This document shows, one piece after another, positions 50,188-59,844 of a DNA stretch of 64,000 nucleotides; within the stretch, counting starts at the first letter, position 1; every line of letters starts with the position of its first letter. A model generated the notes under the pieces. It saw nothing but the letters and a program-made list of their open reading frames with translations, did no database searches and had not been told where the DNA came from. Made by a program: the position numbers and the translations under genes. The DNA is from Clostridia bacterium (GTDB lineage: Bacteria; Bacillota; Clostridia; Oscillospirales; Acutalibacteraceae), in the NCBI GenBank assembly GCA_017468425.1, contig JAFUIO010000009.1, positions 19,926 to 83,925 on the forward strand, written 5' to 3'.

Positions 50188-52254
50188 ATGCGAGCGATTA
50201 TTTCACTTGTTCAGGCACTTTTGTTTATTGTATCATCTTTTGCGGTGCCTGATTCTAATTTCAAAGTATGGGTTGACAGAGCCGCAATGGAAATGTCATC
50301 AACTGCCGACTTTGATTTTGAAAGTATGGATGCAAAAGAATACGATGTATCAGAAGAAGAAAAGCAGAATTGCCGTGCGTGGTTCAACGAAAATATTCTC
50401 ACAGAAGAAAACCCTGCTTACACATTTTCTGTAGGCAATAAAGATTTCAGAAGAAATATTGACGACTGGACCTTTTCTTTCGGTGAAGAAAGTGAAGCGG
50501 GTGCAGTTTATCGTGGCGGTAAAACAACATATATCACTATTTCTCATAAAAAGAGCGACATTGTAGCAACAGTTGAAGCTACAATTTATGAAGACAAAGC
50601 ATCATGTGACTGGACTGTATATGTTAAAAACAACGGTGAAGAAAATTCTCCTGTAATTTCAAAATTCTACGGAGCAGATTGTGTAATTCCCACAGGCAGA
50701 AATGCTGATGTGTATTTCAGCAAAGGTTCATTTGCAGAGCAGGATGACTTTGAAACCTTCAAATCAGAACTTGCGTTGATTCCTGTGGTGTTCACAGCAA
50801 ACGGCGGCAGAACAGAATCATATCTGCCTTACTTCAACATCAACGGTGAGGACGGCAGTGCAGTACTTGCTGTAGGCTGGACAGGTGAATGGTATACTTC
50901 GCTTGCCGAAACTTTCAAAGGTGTGAAAATTCAGGCAAAGCAGAAGACTCTCAAAGGCTATCTTGAACCTGCAGAAGAAGTGCGTTCGCCACTTATTTCG
51001 CTTACTTTCTATAATTCAGATAATGCACTCAAAGGCTTCAACAGTTTCAGAAACTTTACTGTAGACTGTGTTTATCCTGAAAACACAAAGCAGGTTGTTA
51101 CAACAGGTATTGGTGTTGAAGTTCCCGGTGTTACAGAAGAACAGGTTATCCAGAATGTTAAAAATATTCCCGAAGAATGGACTCATTCACTTGATTATGC
51201 ATGGGTAGATGCAGGTTGGTATCCGGTGAGAATCAGTTGGTATGAGAGTGCGGGTAACTGGTACGCAGACCCTGCAAGATTCCCCAACGGTCTTGGAGAA
51301 ATTTCAAAACAACTTGAAGAAAGAGGCATGGGACTTCTTCTCTGGTATGAAATTGAGCGTTGCAGTAAAGATACTGAAATCTACAATGAATGTATAAAAC
51401 ACGATGAATGGCTTATTGTCAATCCCGATAACGACCAGGCAAATGTTGTAAACTTTGCAAACGAAGATTGTTTTGAATATATTACAGAATATATGCTTGA
51501 ATCTTTGCGTTATAACGGAGTAAGCTGCCTGAGAATGGACAGTAACTTCACTCCGCTTCCTCGTTGGCAACAGGCAGATGAACAATGGGAAGACGGCAGA
51601 ACAGGTATAACAGAAAATCACCATGTAACAAATTTCTATCGTTTCTACGATACTCTGCTTGAAGAAATTCCCGGCCTGAGAATTGATAACTGTGCGTCAG
51701 GCGGTAAACGTCTTGATATTGAAATGTCAAGAAGGTCAACTCCTCTCTGGAGAAGTGACTATAACTGTATGGACGGTGAAGGTAATTCAAACCCCGGTAT
51801 CCTGCAGTCAACTCAGGCACAGACCTATGGCATTTCTTTCTGGTATCCCTATAACGGCACTTGTGCTTACAAAACAGGGGAATATGCTGACAGAACAAAT
51901 ATCATTTCAAGCTCACAGCACCTTGATTATTTTGATATCAGAAAGCATATGGTAGGTAACTACTATCCTCTTACTTACGGCGGACTTGATATTGAAAAAT
52001 ACCTTGCAATGCAGTTTGATACAGATGCGCAAGAAGGTATGGCACTCATTTATAAGAGAGAAAATGTAAAAGAAAACACATATCACCTTGTTCTTAACGG
52101 ACTTGAAAGTGAAACTGTGTATGAAATTTATGACTATGATTTACCCGATGCAAAACAGCAGAAAACAGGTAAGCAGTTAATGACAGAGGGTATTAAGCTT
52201 ACAATTAACGATACACCCAAGGCTGTTATTATGCTTTATAATGCAGTGAAATAA
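50188..52254 (+). CDS. Secreted alpha-galactosidase (GH36-like)
   Basis: A 688-residue protein with an N-terminal signal-like segment (1-19). A beta-sandwich N-domain precedes the (beta/alpha)8 barrel. YAWVDAGWYPV, GLLLWYEIERCS, CLRMDSNFTPL (nucleophile Asp451), DNCASGGKRLDIEMSRRS and PLWRSDYN (acid/base Asp524) follow the GH36 order. The domain size fits. It would release alpha-linked galactose from raffinose-type sugars or mucin glycans outside the cell. GGAG lies 9 nt before the ATG. Neighbours are carbohydrate-related. Confidence 0.82.
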   Translation: MRAIISLVQALLFIVSSFAVPDSNFKVWVDRAAMEMSSTADFDFESMDAKEYDVSEEEKQNCRAWFNENILTEENPAYTFSVGNKDFRRNIDDWTFSFGEESEAGAVYRGGKTTYITISHKKSDIVATVEATIYEDKASCDWTVYVKNNGEENSPVISKFYGADCVIPTGRNADVYFSKGSFAEQDDFETFKSELALIPVVFTANGGRTESYLPYFNINGEDGSAVLAVGWTGEWYTSLAETFKGVKIQAKQKTLKGYLEPAEEVRSPLISLTFYNSDNALKGFNSFRNFTVDCVYPENTKQVVTTGIGVEVPGVTEEQVIQNVKNIPEEWTHSLDYAWVDAGWYPVRISWYESAGNWYADPARFPNGLGEISKQLEERGMGLLLWYEIERCSKDTEIYNECIKHDEWLIVNPDNDQANVVNFANEDCFEYITEYMLESLRYNGVSCLRMDSNFTPLPRWQQADEQWEDGRTGITENHHVTNFYRFYDTLLEEIPGLRIDNCASGGKRLDIEMSRRSTPLWRSDYNCMDGEGNSNPGILQSTQAQTYGISFWYPYNGTCAYKTGEYADRTNIISSSQHLDYFDIRKHMVGNYYPLTYGGLDIEKYLAMQFDTDAQEGMALIYKRENVKENTYHLVLNGLESETVYEIYDYDLPDAKQQKTGKQLMTEGIKLTINDTPKAVIMLYNAVK

Positions 52255-52287
52255 TTGAAATTCATATAAGTTTGTGATATTATAATA

Positions 52288-52320
52288 TTAACATTATGTT
52301 AACTAATTCTATGTTATAAT
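52288..52320 (+). promoter_or_regulatory. Regulated promoter with palindromic operator before the chbG-like gene
   Basis: A 15-bp palindrome TTAACAT-T-ATGTTAA (52288-52302) covers the -35 region. An extended -10, TGTTATAAT (52312-52320), follows. Half-sites ATGTTA recur at 52311 and 52335. No good -35 hexamer is present at 17 bp, which fits activator- or repressor-controlled transcription. The regulator is unknown. Confidence 0.55.
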
Positions 52321-52364
52321 GTGGTAAAATCAATATGTTAATCTAACTAGGGGAGTAATGACAA

Positions 52365-53237
52365 GTGGCAGACAAATATCTTATTATCAACGCTGATGAC
52401 TTTGGAATGTGTGGTGCAGCAAACGATGCTGTTATGGACCTTTTCAAATCAGGCAGACTTAAATCTTCAACAATTATGATGCCTTGCAAATTTGCAAAAC
52501 AGGCTGTTCAGTTTTCAATCGACAACCCGCAGTATGCAATCGGTGTTCATCTTACAACAACAAGCGAATGGGGCGATTATAACTGGGGACCCATAACAGA
52601 CCTTCCTTCACTTAAAAATGAAAAAGGCTTTATGTGGCCTGAGTGTGAAGATTTCGCACAGCACGCAGACCTTGAAGAAGCACGTCAGGAAATTCTTGCA
52701 CAGGTTAAACTTGCTGAAAGTATGGGTATGAAACCTTCTCACCTTGATAACCATATGGGTTCACTTTACGGCATTGAGGGCGGTAATTTCAAGCTTCTTC
52801 CTATGACAATGAAGCTTTGCGGTGAACTTGGATATGCATTCAGAATGTGCAGAAAACCGCTTAAAACAGAATGCCCCGAAGGCACACCGTATTTCGTTTA
52901 TGCAATCGCTTGTAAAATCTGCGATTATCTCGGCAAAAAGAATAACGTGATTATGCCAGACTATCTCATTTTCCCCAAATGGAATGATGAAATGAGAATA
53001 AGCTACGAAACATACCGTGAAATGTTCCTTGATGACCTTTGCAAAATCCCTGCAGGATTCAGCGAAACTTATGTTCATCCCTCAATGGAATGTGATGAAA
53101 TTAAGGGAATCACAGGCAGATGGCGTGACAGAGTGTGGGAATATCAGATTATGAAGGACCCGAAAACAGAACAGCATCTTAACGCACATGGTATTGAACT
53201 TATTTCTTACCGCGATATGATTGAAATGAAAAAATAA
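52365..53237 (+). CDS. ChbG/YdjC-family carbohydrate deacetylase
   Basis: A 290-residue protein with a GTG start behind GGGAG. YLIINADDFGMCGAANDAVM (catalytic and metal Asp) is the family signature; VHLTTTSEWGDY and PSHLDNHMGSLYG supply metal His residues. ChbG deacetylates chito-oligosaccharides before hydrolysis; relatives act on other N-acetylated sugars. It is monocistronic with a terminator after it, under a promoter with a palindrome. Confidence 0.9.
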   Translation: MADKYLIINADDFGMCGAANDAVMDLFKSGRLKSSTIMMPCKFAKQAVQFSIDNPQYAIGVHLTTTSEWGDYNWGPITDLPSLKNEKGFMWPECEDFAQHADLEEARQEILAQVKLAESMGMKPSHLDNHMGSLYGIEGGNFKLLPMTMKLCGELGYAFRMCRKPLKTECPEGTPYFVYAIACKICDYLGKKNNVIMPDYLIFPKWNDEMRISYETYREMFLDDLCKIPAGFSETYVHPSMECDEIKGITGRWRDRVWEYQIMKDPKTEQHLNAHGIELISYRDMIEMKK

Positions 53238-53248
53238 TAACAAATACA

Positions 53249-53283
53249 GGCTGTCTTACTGATGTAAGGCAGCCGATTTTTTT
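53249..53283 (+). terminator. Intrinsic terminator
   Basis: GGCTGTCTTAC (53249-53259) and GTAAGGCAGCC (53264-53274), one T-G pair, then a T-run. Confidence 0.92.
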
Positions 53284-53395
53284 GCTTTGAAAGCACATCA
53301 GTTGTTCTGTGTTTATGTGATTTCCTCAGGAGAATTATCAATGTGGAATTAATTTAGTTTTTTAATTTAAAAACTATTAAATCTTTGTTATTTTC

Positions 53396-53424
53396 TTGAC
53401 TATCTTTTACAAATATTTTATAAT
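53396..53424 (+). promoter_or_regulatory. Promoter of the giant repeat protein gene
   Basis: TTGACT (53396-53401) and TATAAT (53419-53424), spacer 17 bp. Confidence 0.82.
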
Positions 53425-53491
53425 ATAATCGTAAATATATAATGTGTATTTGCGTCTTAATTTATTACATTCTTATGTGGAGGAATGCAAA

Positions 53492-56400
53492 ATGCTCAGG
53501 AAAAACGCAAAAAGATTTTTAAGCTTGCTTCTCGTTGCTATTATTGCTCTGTCGTGCTTTGCGATGAACATTTCAGCAGCAGAAGAAAATGTTGCAAGCA
53601 TCGGCGATGTTTATTATAACAGCGTTGAAGAGGCTCTTAATGCCGCAGTAAGCGGTGACACGGTTATCGTGCAGAAAGATACAACTATTACGCAGAACGT
53701 TACTGTCAAAGCAGGCGTTACTTTGCTTGTGCCTCATAAAGACGGCTATACAGGCTATGATGTAACAAGCGGAAATCCTGATGTTAACTCAAATGCAACA
53801 GGATATGTCACAGACGTACTTTACAGAACTCTTACAGTCAATGAAGGCGTAACAGTTACTGTTAACGGCAACATTCTTGTTTCTGCTCTTATCGGTCTCA
53901 AGAAGAGCGGTCACTATCGTCATGAAGTTAACGGTAACTATGCTCAGATGGTTTTGAACGGCAAAATTAATGTGAACAGCGGCGGTGTAGTTGTTTCTAA
54001 CGGTTACATCAAGGGCTCGGGCGAAATTGAAGCTTTCTCAGGTGCAGAAGTCAGAGACCTTTTTGTTATTGAACATTTCCGAGGCGGTACACACTCATCT
54101 TATATGAGAACGCAGGGCGTGTGGATTGCTAACGAATACGATGTACGTAATATCACAGTTAAGGTTACTATTCATTATGGTGCAGAATTTACTGTTCAGA
54201 ACGTTGCATATTTCAACAGTTCTTTCAGTTTCAATGTAGTTACATTTGTAGGTTCTTCAGACGGTATTTTTGTTCTTAAAAGCGGTTCAAAAATGGTAAG
54301 AACAGTTGAATACCGCGACAGAATAGGCAAAGAAGCGGAAGTTTATAAGCTTTATGGCGGCGGATATTTAGGCACAATTTCAATTAAAATTTACGTAAGT
54401 GTTCTTCCTGTTACAGTTAACTCATCAAGTTTTGTTCTCTCAACTGATGGTGATAACGAATTCCATTTTTATGACGGCGAATACGATAGTTACTATAACA
54501 GCAAGGCAATCAGCATAAAATTTCTTCCCGGTAGTGAATTCCATATTCACGACGGTGCTACATTCAAAGCAAACAGATATAAAACAACTGCCCGTGACAG
54601 ATATTCACAAATCGTAGCTTACAGAGAGCTTACAGATGATTTGTTTACTGTAAACTATCGTTATCCTCAGGGCAGACCTTCAGCAAAGATTTTTGTTGAA
54701 AACGGCGGTTCCCTTTATGTTGACGGCGAAATCGGCGGCGAAATCTATGTTGGAGAAAATGCAAACATAACAAAGGGCGACAATGCAGTTTTCTCTGTTA
54801 CAACAAAAGAATCTGCAGAGCTCAGCACAAAGAACACAACAACATATACCAACGATGCTGAATTCATTCCTCCCGAAGGCTACCACGTTAAAGGTTGGGA
54901 AGGAAACCAGCTTATAATTGAAAAACATACTTACAGCACAACAGTTACTGTTGATAAAGCACCCACTTGTACAGCATCAGGTGCAGGTAAATATATCTGT
55001 ACTCTTGAAGGCTGCGGTGCTTACACAGATACAACAATTCCAGCAACAGGCCATAGTTATAATGCAGTAGTTACTGCTCCTACATGCACAGATAAAGGCT
55101 ACACAACTCACACCTGTGCAAACTGCGGTGACAGTTATGTTGATACATACGTAAACGCAACAGGTCACGCATATGGTGATTGGGCTGTAACAGATGCTAC
55201 ATGCACAGCCGAAGGCTCAAAAACAAAAACTTGCACAGTTTGTTCAGCTACAGTTACAGAAAAAATTTCTGCAAAAGGACACACATCAGGTAAAACAGAA
55301 ACTGTAGATGCAACTTGTACTGAAGATGGTAAAACAACAGTTTATTGTTCGGTTTGTGGCGTTGTAATATCAGAAACAGTTATTGAATCAGCAGGTCATA
55401 AATACAGTTCAGCAGTAACTGCACCCGATTGTGAAAACAAAGGCTTCACAACATATACTTGCGAAACTTGCGGTGACAGTTATGTTGCAGATTATGTTAA
55501 CGCACTCGGCCATACAGAAAAAACAACAGTTGTTGATGCGGATTGCGAAAATGCAGGTTCAGAAACAACAGTATGTACAGTTTGCGGTAAAACACTCAAA
55601 GAGGAAACAATTCCCGCACTCGGCCATACAGAAGTAATTGACGATGCAGTGGACGCAGATTGCGAAAACACAGGTTTAACAGAAGGTAAACACTGTTCAG
55701 TATGTAATAAAGTGCTTACAGCACAGGAAGAAATTCCTGCACTCGGTCACACATCAGGCGAGAAAGTAATCGAAAACTCAGAATCAGCAGATTGTGAAAA
55801 CAGCGGTTCATATGATGAAGTTGTTTATTGCACAGTTTGCGATAAAGAACTTTCACGCAATGCAGTTACTGTTGATTCACTCGGTCACGATTATTCAGCA
55901 GAAGTAACTGCACCCGACTGTGAAAATAAAGGCTTTACTACATATACTTGTGAAACTTGCGGTGACAGCTATGTTGATGATTACACAGATGCACTCGGTC
56001 ACACAGAGAAAACAACAGTTGTTGATGCAGATTGCGAAAATGCAGGTTCAGAAACAACAGTGTGTACCGTTTGCGGTAAAACACTCAAAGTGGAAACAAT
56101 TCCCGCACTCGGCCATACAGAAGTAATTGATAATGCAGTTGACGCAGATTGCGAAAACACAGGTTTAACAGAAGGTAAACACTGTTCAGTATGTAATAAA
56201 GTGCTTACAGCACAGGAAGAAGTTCCTGCACTCGGTCACACATCAGGCGAGAAAGTAATCGAAAACTCAGAATCAGCAGATTGTGAAAACAGCGGTTCAT
56301 ATGATGAAGTTGTTTATTGCACAGTTTGCGATAAAGAACTTTCACGCAAAACAGTTACAGTTGATTCACTCGGTCACGATTATTCAGCAGAAGTAACTGC

Positions 56401-58012
56401 ATCTGATTGTGAAAATAAAGGCTTTACTACATATACTTGTGAAACTTGCGGTGACAGCTATGTTGATGATTACACAGATGCACTCGGTCACACAGAAGAA
56501 ACAACAGTTGTTGATGCAGATTGCGAAAACGCAGGTTCAGAAAAAACTGTATGTACAGTATGCGGTAAGGTTATTTCAGAAAAAACACTTCCTGCATCGG
56601 GTCATACAGAAGAAACAACTACTAAAGATGCAGATTGCGAAAACGCAGGTTCAATAAAAACTGTATGTACAGTATGCGATAAAGTTATTTCAGAAGAAAC
56701 AATTTCTCCGCTCGGTCACACTTGGGGTGTATGGACAGAAATCGGCGGCGATAAAGAAGAAAGAGTATGTTCAGCCTGCGGTGCAACAGAGCAGAGAGAA
56801 GTTCAGACAGCAGAAAATCTTCTCAGACTTATCCGCGGTACAGCATCATTCAAAACTTACAAAGGCAGCGAATACCTTGCAATTACAATTGAAGAAGGTA
56901 AAACTGCAACAGGTTTTTATACTGAAATGACAGATGGCGGTTCAGTTGAAGTTACTGATATTTACGGTAATATTCAGTCTCTTTCAGACAGATATGTTGC
57001 TTACCAGTCACAGAATATGTCAAACCCCGTTGCTACAATAACATTGAACCATGCAGACGGAAAGGTTGAAACTTATCCAGTAGTATTTGAACTTTATGAT
57101 ATGGAAAGAGAAATTACTTTCAATCCTGCAGAAAAAATCAAATCTATAAGAGGTACAGTTTCACTTGCAACTGATGAAAAAGGTGATTATATCCTCGTTA
57201 ATATGAACGAAGGTCAGTCATCTGTAGGTATATACAAAGCATCACTTGATGGTTCAACAGTTACTTTTGTTGATTCAGACGGACTTGTTACAGAGCAGGA
57301 AAAACTTCACATTTTCTACGGCTCACAGAATGCCTTCAACCCCGAAGGCAGAGTGTCTGTAACAGAGGCAGACGGTGTAACAAAAGTTTACAGAATTGTT
57401 TATAAACTCTATGAAACTGACCCATATGTGAATGCAGCCAAAGGCTTAAGACCTATCCGTGGTGCAGTTCTTCTCGATGCAGACGGTACAATCAGAATCA
57501 AGATGACAAAGGGTCAGACATCAGTCGGTCTTTACAAAACAACTGCAAACGGTACAACTTTCGAAATAGTTGATGCTAACGGCAAGCTTACAAATAACCC
57601 CAGTTCATTGATGTTCTACAAAACAAATAATGTTGCAAATATCACAGCAACAATTGTTTTCACAATGCCTGACGGCACAGAAAAAGAACAGAAGATCATC
57701 TTTGATATGGGACTTGAAGATAACCCCGATCCGCTTGTTTATATTGAAGCATTGAGAGGTACATTGAGTTATCAGAACGACGGCACAGAAGATTACATCG
57801 AACTTAAGGCAAATGCACTTTCAACAGGTGTAGGTATTTACAAGGACAGCCTTGTTAAATACACAATCACTGATATTGATGGTGTAGTTTCAGAAAACGA
57901 CAGCCGTTACTATTTCTACAAATCGCAGAATCCTGACGGAGCAACAGCGAAAATCAACGTTCTTCAGTCAGATGGTTCATACAAAACATACACACTTAAA
58001 GTTGTTTTTTAA
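53492..58012 (+). CDS. Giant secreted repeat protein (Cys/GH repeats plus four C-terminal modules)
   Basis: A 1506-residue protein with a signal peptide (1-30); GGAGG lies 11 nt before the ATG. Residues about 33-480 look like a parallel beta-helix (short NG-rich turns). From about 485 to 1095 come 15 Cys-rich repeats of 38-43 residues, each with Cys, CxxC and a closing GH. Four of these form a 163-residue super-unit present in nearly identical tandem copies. The last ~395 residues are four ~103-residue repeats starting with IRGT/ALRGT-like segments and sharing YKxxxDG and FYxSQN motifs. No dockerin, sortase or membrane anchor is seen. Probably an adhesin or matrix protein; metal binding by the Cys/His repeats is plausible. 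Confidence 0.85.
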   Translation: MLRKNAKRFLSLLLVAIIALSCFAMNISAAEENVASIGDVYYNSVEEALNAAVSGDTVIVQKDTTITQNVTVKAGVTLLVPHKDGYTGYDVTSGNPDVNSNATGYVTDVLYRTLTVNEGVTVTVNGNILVSALIGLKKSGHYRHEVNGNYAQMVLNGKINVNSGGVVVSNGYIKGSGEIEAFSGAEVRDLFVIEHFRGGTHSSYMRTQGVWIANEYDVRNITVKVTIHYGAEFTVQNVAYFNSSFSFNVVTFVGSSDGIFVLKSGSKMVRTVEYRDRIGKEAEVYKLYGGGYLGTISIKIYVSVLPVTVNSSSFVLSTDGDNEFHFYDGEYDSYYNSKAISIKFLPGSEFHIHDGATFKANRYKTTARDRYSQIVAYRELTDDLFTVNYRYPQGRPSAKIFVENGGSLYVDGEIGGEIYVGENANITKGDNAVFSVTTKESAELSTKNTTTYTNDAEFIPPEGYHVKGWEGNQLIIEKHTYSTTVTVDKAPTCTASGAGKYICTLEGCGAYTDTTIPATGHSYNAVVTAPTCTDKGYTTHTCANCGDSYVDTYVNATGHAYGDWAVTDATCTAEGSKTKTCTVCSATVTEKISAKGHTSGKTETVDATCTEDGKTTVYCSVCGVVISETVIESAGHKYSSAVTAPDCENKGFTTYTCETCGDSYVADYVNALGHTEKTTVVDADCENAGSETTVCTVCGKTLKEETIPALGHTEVIDDAVDADCENTGLTEGKHCSVCNKVLTAQEEIPALGHTSGEKVIENSESADCENSGSYDEVVYCTVCDKELSRNAVTVDSLGHDYSAEVTAPDCENKGFTTYTCETCGDSYVDDYTDALGHTEKTTVVDADCENAGSETTVCTVCGKTLKVETIPALGHTEVIDNAVDADCENTGLTEGKHCSVCNKVLTAQEEVPALGHTSGEKVIENSESADCENSGSYDEVVYCTVCDKELSRKTVTVDSLGHDYSAEVTASDCENKGFTTYTCETCGDSYVDDYTDALGHTEETTVVDADCENAGSEKTVCTVCGKVISEKTLPASGHTEETTTKDADCENAGSIKTVCTVCDKVISEETISPLGHTWGVWTEIGGDKEERVCSACGATEQREVQTAENLLRLIRGTASFKTYKGSEYLAITIEEGKTATGFYTEMTDGGSVEVTDIYGNIQSLSDRYVAYQSQNMSNPVATITLNHADGKVETYPVVFELYDMEREITFNPAEKIKSIRGTVSLATDEKGDYILVNMNEGQSSVGIYKASLDGSTVTFVDSDGLVTEQEKLHIFYGSQNAFNPEGRVSVTEADGVTKVYRIVYKLYETDPYVNAAKGLRPIRGAVLLDADGTIRIKMTKGQTSVGLYKTTANGTTFEIVDANGKLTNNPSSLMFYKTNNVANITATIVFTMPDGTEKEQKIIFDMGLEDNPDPLVYIEALRGTLSYQNDGTEDYIELKANALSTGVGIYKDSLVKYTITDIDGVVSENDSRYYFYKSQNPDGATAKINVLQSDGSYKTYTLKVVF
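55394..56560 (+). repeat. 489-bp tandem super-repeat inside the giant protein gene
   Basis: Copy 1 at about 55394-55882, copy 2 at 55883-56371 and a partial third copy to about 56560. The offset of matching positions (for example 55422, 55911, 56400) is exactly 489 bp, or 163 codons. Copies 1 and 2 differ at few sites, showing recent duplication or homogenisation. Each unit holds four shorter ~41-residue repeats. Confidence 0.92.
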
Positions 58013-58032
58013 GTTTATAAATAAAATCAGAG

Positions 58033-58070
58033 CTTCCCTGAAATTGTATCGTTTCAGGGAAGTTTTTTCT
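58033..58070 (+). terminator. Terminator after the giant protein gene
   Basis: CTTCCCTGAAA (58033-58043) and TTTCAGGGAAG (58052-58062), then a T-run. Confidence 0.92.
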
Positions 58071-58110
58071 TACAATAAAACAGCCAGGTGCCCGTCGGGA
58101 CACCTGGCTG
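58071..58110 (-). terminator. Terminator of the minus-strand metallophosphoesterase
   Basis: CAGCCAGGTG (58081-58090) and CACCTGGCTG (58101-58110) form a perfect stem. On the minus strand a short T-rich tail (58080-58071) follows. Confidence 0.8.
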
Positions 58111-58127
58111 CATAATGTATGTTTTCT

Positions 58128-59252
58128 TTAAATTTCGGTTGTTGTTATTCTTTCAACTTCCAATGATTCTGTGTAAATATTTTCAGGCTCGTTTTCGTCA
58201 AGAACAATAAGTCTTCCGCCGTGCTCCATACCGTAGGTAAAATAACCTGCTCCGAGAGTCTGGTAAAGATTGATTCCGTCAATTTTTATATGGAAATCAT
58301 TTACGTGGTCGTGGCCGAAGAATGCAGCAATAATATCGCCTGTTTTCTTCCAGCTTTCAAACTGTCTTCTGTGGTCGTTTTCCATATAGGGCGGACAAGG
58401 ACATTCTCTGAGTCTGCCTTCAATGATTTCGTGACCGAATTTGAAATACTTTCCGTCACGGATGAAAGTGTAATCATCCTTTTCCGTAACTTCCCTGAAT
58501 CCGTCAAGCTCCTGTTGAACAGGTATATGCTGGAAAAGAATTGCAGGAAGTGGCTTTCCGCCGTTCTGATTTTTAAGTTCTTCTGCGCGTTTTTCGTACC
58601 AGTCTATCTGGTCATCGTGCACACAATCGTAAGATAAACCGCCTTCATGGTTTCTCTGATAATCGTTAGAGTCTATAAGCCATATTGCAAAAGCGTCTTT
58701 GTCACTTTTGCTGCTTTTAATTGTAACGCAACAGTTTCCGCAACCGTAAACATCGGCATCGTTAAGGTTGGAACGGCAGTTTTGGTATTCCATATACTGC
58801 ATCATCTGGAATTCTGTGTGGAAACCTTCCTCACCGTCGTGGTTGCCGAAAACAACGCAGAGGGGAATGTTCATTTCCCTGATTTTTGCAGTGATTTTTT
58901 CAATAGTGCTTTTAACGTAATTGTATGTAAATTCTTCCCAGTAACCGCTTATGTTGTCGCCACCGAAAACAACAAGGTCAGGCTTTGTTTTCTCAACAAG
59001 TGTTTCAATAACATTGATTGTTTCCTTGTCACGGCTTTCGGGAATTTCTCTGTTTTCATCATCGTCCATAATGGGTTCAACATCGTGGATATCGGTAAGA
59101 TGTAAAATCCTGAATTTACCGTCTGCACCGAATTTAAGGGGAGCAGGTTTTTCTCTTCTGAATTTTCCTGAATTCCATTTGTGCGGCTCTCCCATAGCAC
59201 CGAGACAGGGGAGAGTAAACCCTGCAATAAAAGATTTTAAAATTTTATTCAT
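58128..59252 (-). CDS. Calcineurin-like metallophosphoesterase
   Basis: A 374-residue protein. Metal motifs in order: ILHLTDIHDVEP (DxH), VVFGGDNISG (GDN), CVVFGNHDGEE (GNHD), FQHIPV (H) and AAFFGHDHVND (GHDH). The first ~40 residues include a short hydrophobic stretch that might be a weak signal or anchor. It resembles bacterial phosphatases of the purple-acid/ICC group; substrate unknown. AGAGGTG precedes the ATG. Monocistronic, convergent with the giant protein gene. Confidence 0.88.
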   Translation of the reverse strand: MNKILKSFIAGFTLPCLGAMGEPHKWNSGKFRREKPAPLKFGADGKFRILHLTDIHDVEPIMDDDENREIPESRDKETINVIETLVEKTKPDLVVFGGDNISGYWEEFTYNYVKSTIEKITAKIREMNIPLCVVFGNHDGEEGFHTEFQMMQYMEYQNCRSNLNDADVYGCGNCCVTIKSSKSDKDAFAIWLIDSNDYQRNHEGGLSYDCVHDDQIDWYEKRAEELKNQNGGKPLPAILFQHIPVQQELDGFREVTEKDDYTFIRDGKYFKFGHEIIEGRLRECPCPPYMENDHRRQFESWKKTGDIIAAFFGHDHVNDFHIKIDGINLYQTLGAGYFTYGMEHGGRLIVLDENEPENIYTESLEVERITTTEI

Positions 59253-59275
59253 TAAGTAACACCTCTTTGCTTTTT

Positions 59276-59304
59276 AGAATATCACAAAGAAAAAGAAAAA
59301 TCAA
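59276..59304 (-). promoter_or_regulatory. Candidate promoter of the metallophosphoesterase gene
   Basis: On the minus strand TTGATT (59304-59299) and TATTCT (59281-59276), spacer 17 bp. Confidence 0.55.
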
Positions 59305-59323
59305 TATTACTGTTCTTGTTCAC

Positions 59324-59351
59324 TTGACATTTTTTGTAATTGTGATATAGT
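59324..59351 (+). promoter_or_regulatory. Promoter of the YhcH/rhamnosidase operon
   Basis: TTGACA (59324-59329) and TATAGT (59346-59351), spacer 16 bp. Confidence 0.7.
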
Positions 59352-59381
59352 TAAATCAAGCAAATTTGGAGGTGCTTTTTT

Positions 59382-59840
59382 ATGATATTTGATACTTTAA
59401 AAAACATGAAAAACTATGTAAAACTTATGCCTGAATTGGTGGAGATTGAAAAATTTATCCGCGAGTTTATGAAAGGCGATATGGAAATCAAACGTTATGA
59501 CCTTGACGGAGACAATCTTTTTGTTTCTCCCGCAACATATGTGCCGAAAGACCACGAAGGTGCTGAATATGAATCACACGCAGTATATGCTGATGTTCAG
59601 GTGGTAATCAAGGGCAGAGAATATATCGGCTTCGCTCCCCTCGAAGACTGTACTGTAACAAAACCTTTTGAAGAAGGCGGAGATATCGCATTTTATACAA
59701 GCGAAAAAGGCTCTCTTTGCCTTATTGAAGAAGGCTATTTCCTTATTCTTTATCCTCAGGATGCACATATGCCTTCACTTAAAGTAAAAGACGGCGAAGA
59801 AGTAACAAAGCTTGTGTTTAAAGTAAAATTAGGAGAATAA
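59382..59840 (+). CDS. YhcH/YjgK/YiaL-family protein (sugar anomerase-like)
   Basis: A 152-residue cupin-like protein of the family that includes EbgC and YhcH. YVPKDHEGAEYESHAVYADVQ carries the conserved E-x-H and D residues, and LILYPQDAHMPSL the second His motif. Members bind metal and are thought to act as anomerases or accessory factors for sugars such as sialic acid. GGAGG precedes the ATG. It lies 4 bp before the GH78 gene, so it probably handles the sugar freed by that enzyme. Confidence 0.88.
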   Translation: MIFDTLKNMKNYVKLMPELVEIEKFIREFMKGDMEIKRYDLDGDNLFVSPATYVPKDHEGAEYESHAVYADVQVVIKGREYIGFAPLEDCTVTKPFEEGGDIAFYTSEKGSLCLIEEGYFLILYPQDAHMPSLKVKDGEEVTKLVFKVKLGE

Positions 59841-59844
59841 GTTT

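Noticed and set aside
55394..56560. Regular repeats that might be taken for a CRISPR array
   Set aside because: The units are 489 bp, in frame, without unique spacers, and encode the Cys/GH repeats.
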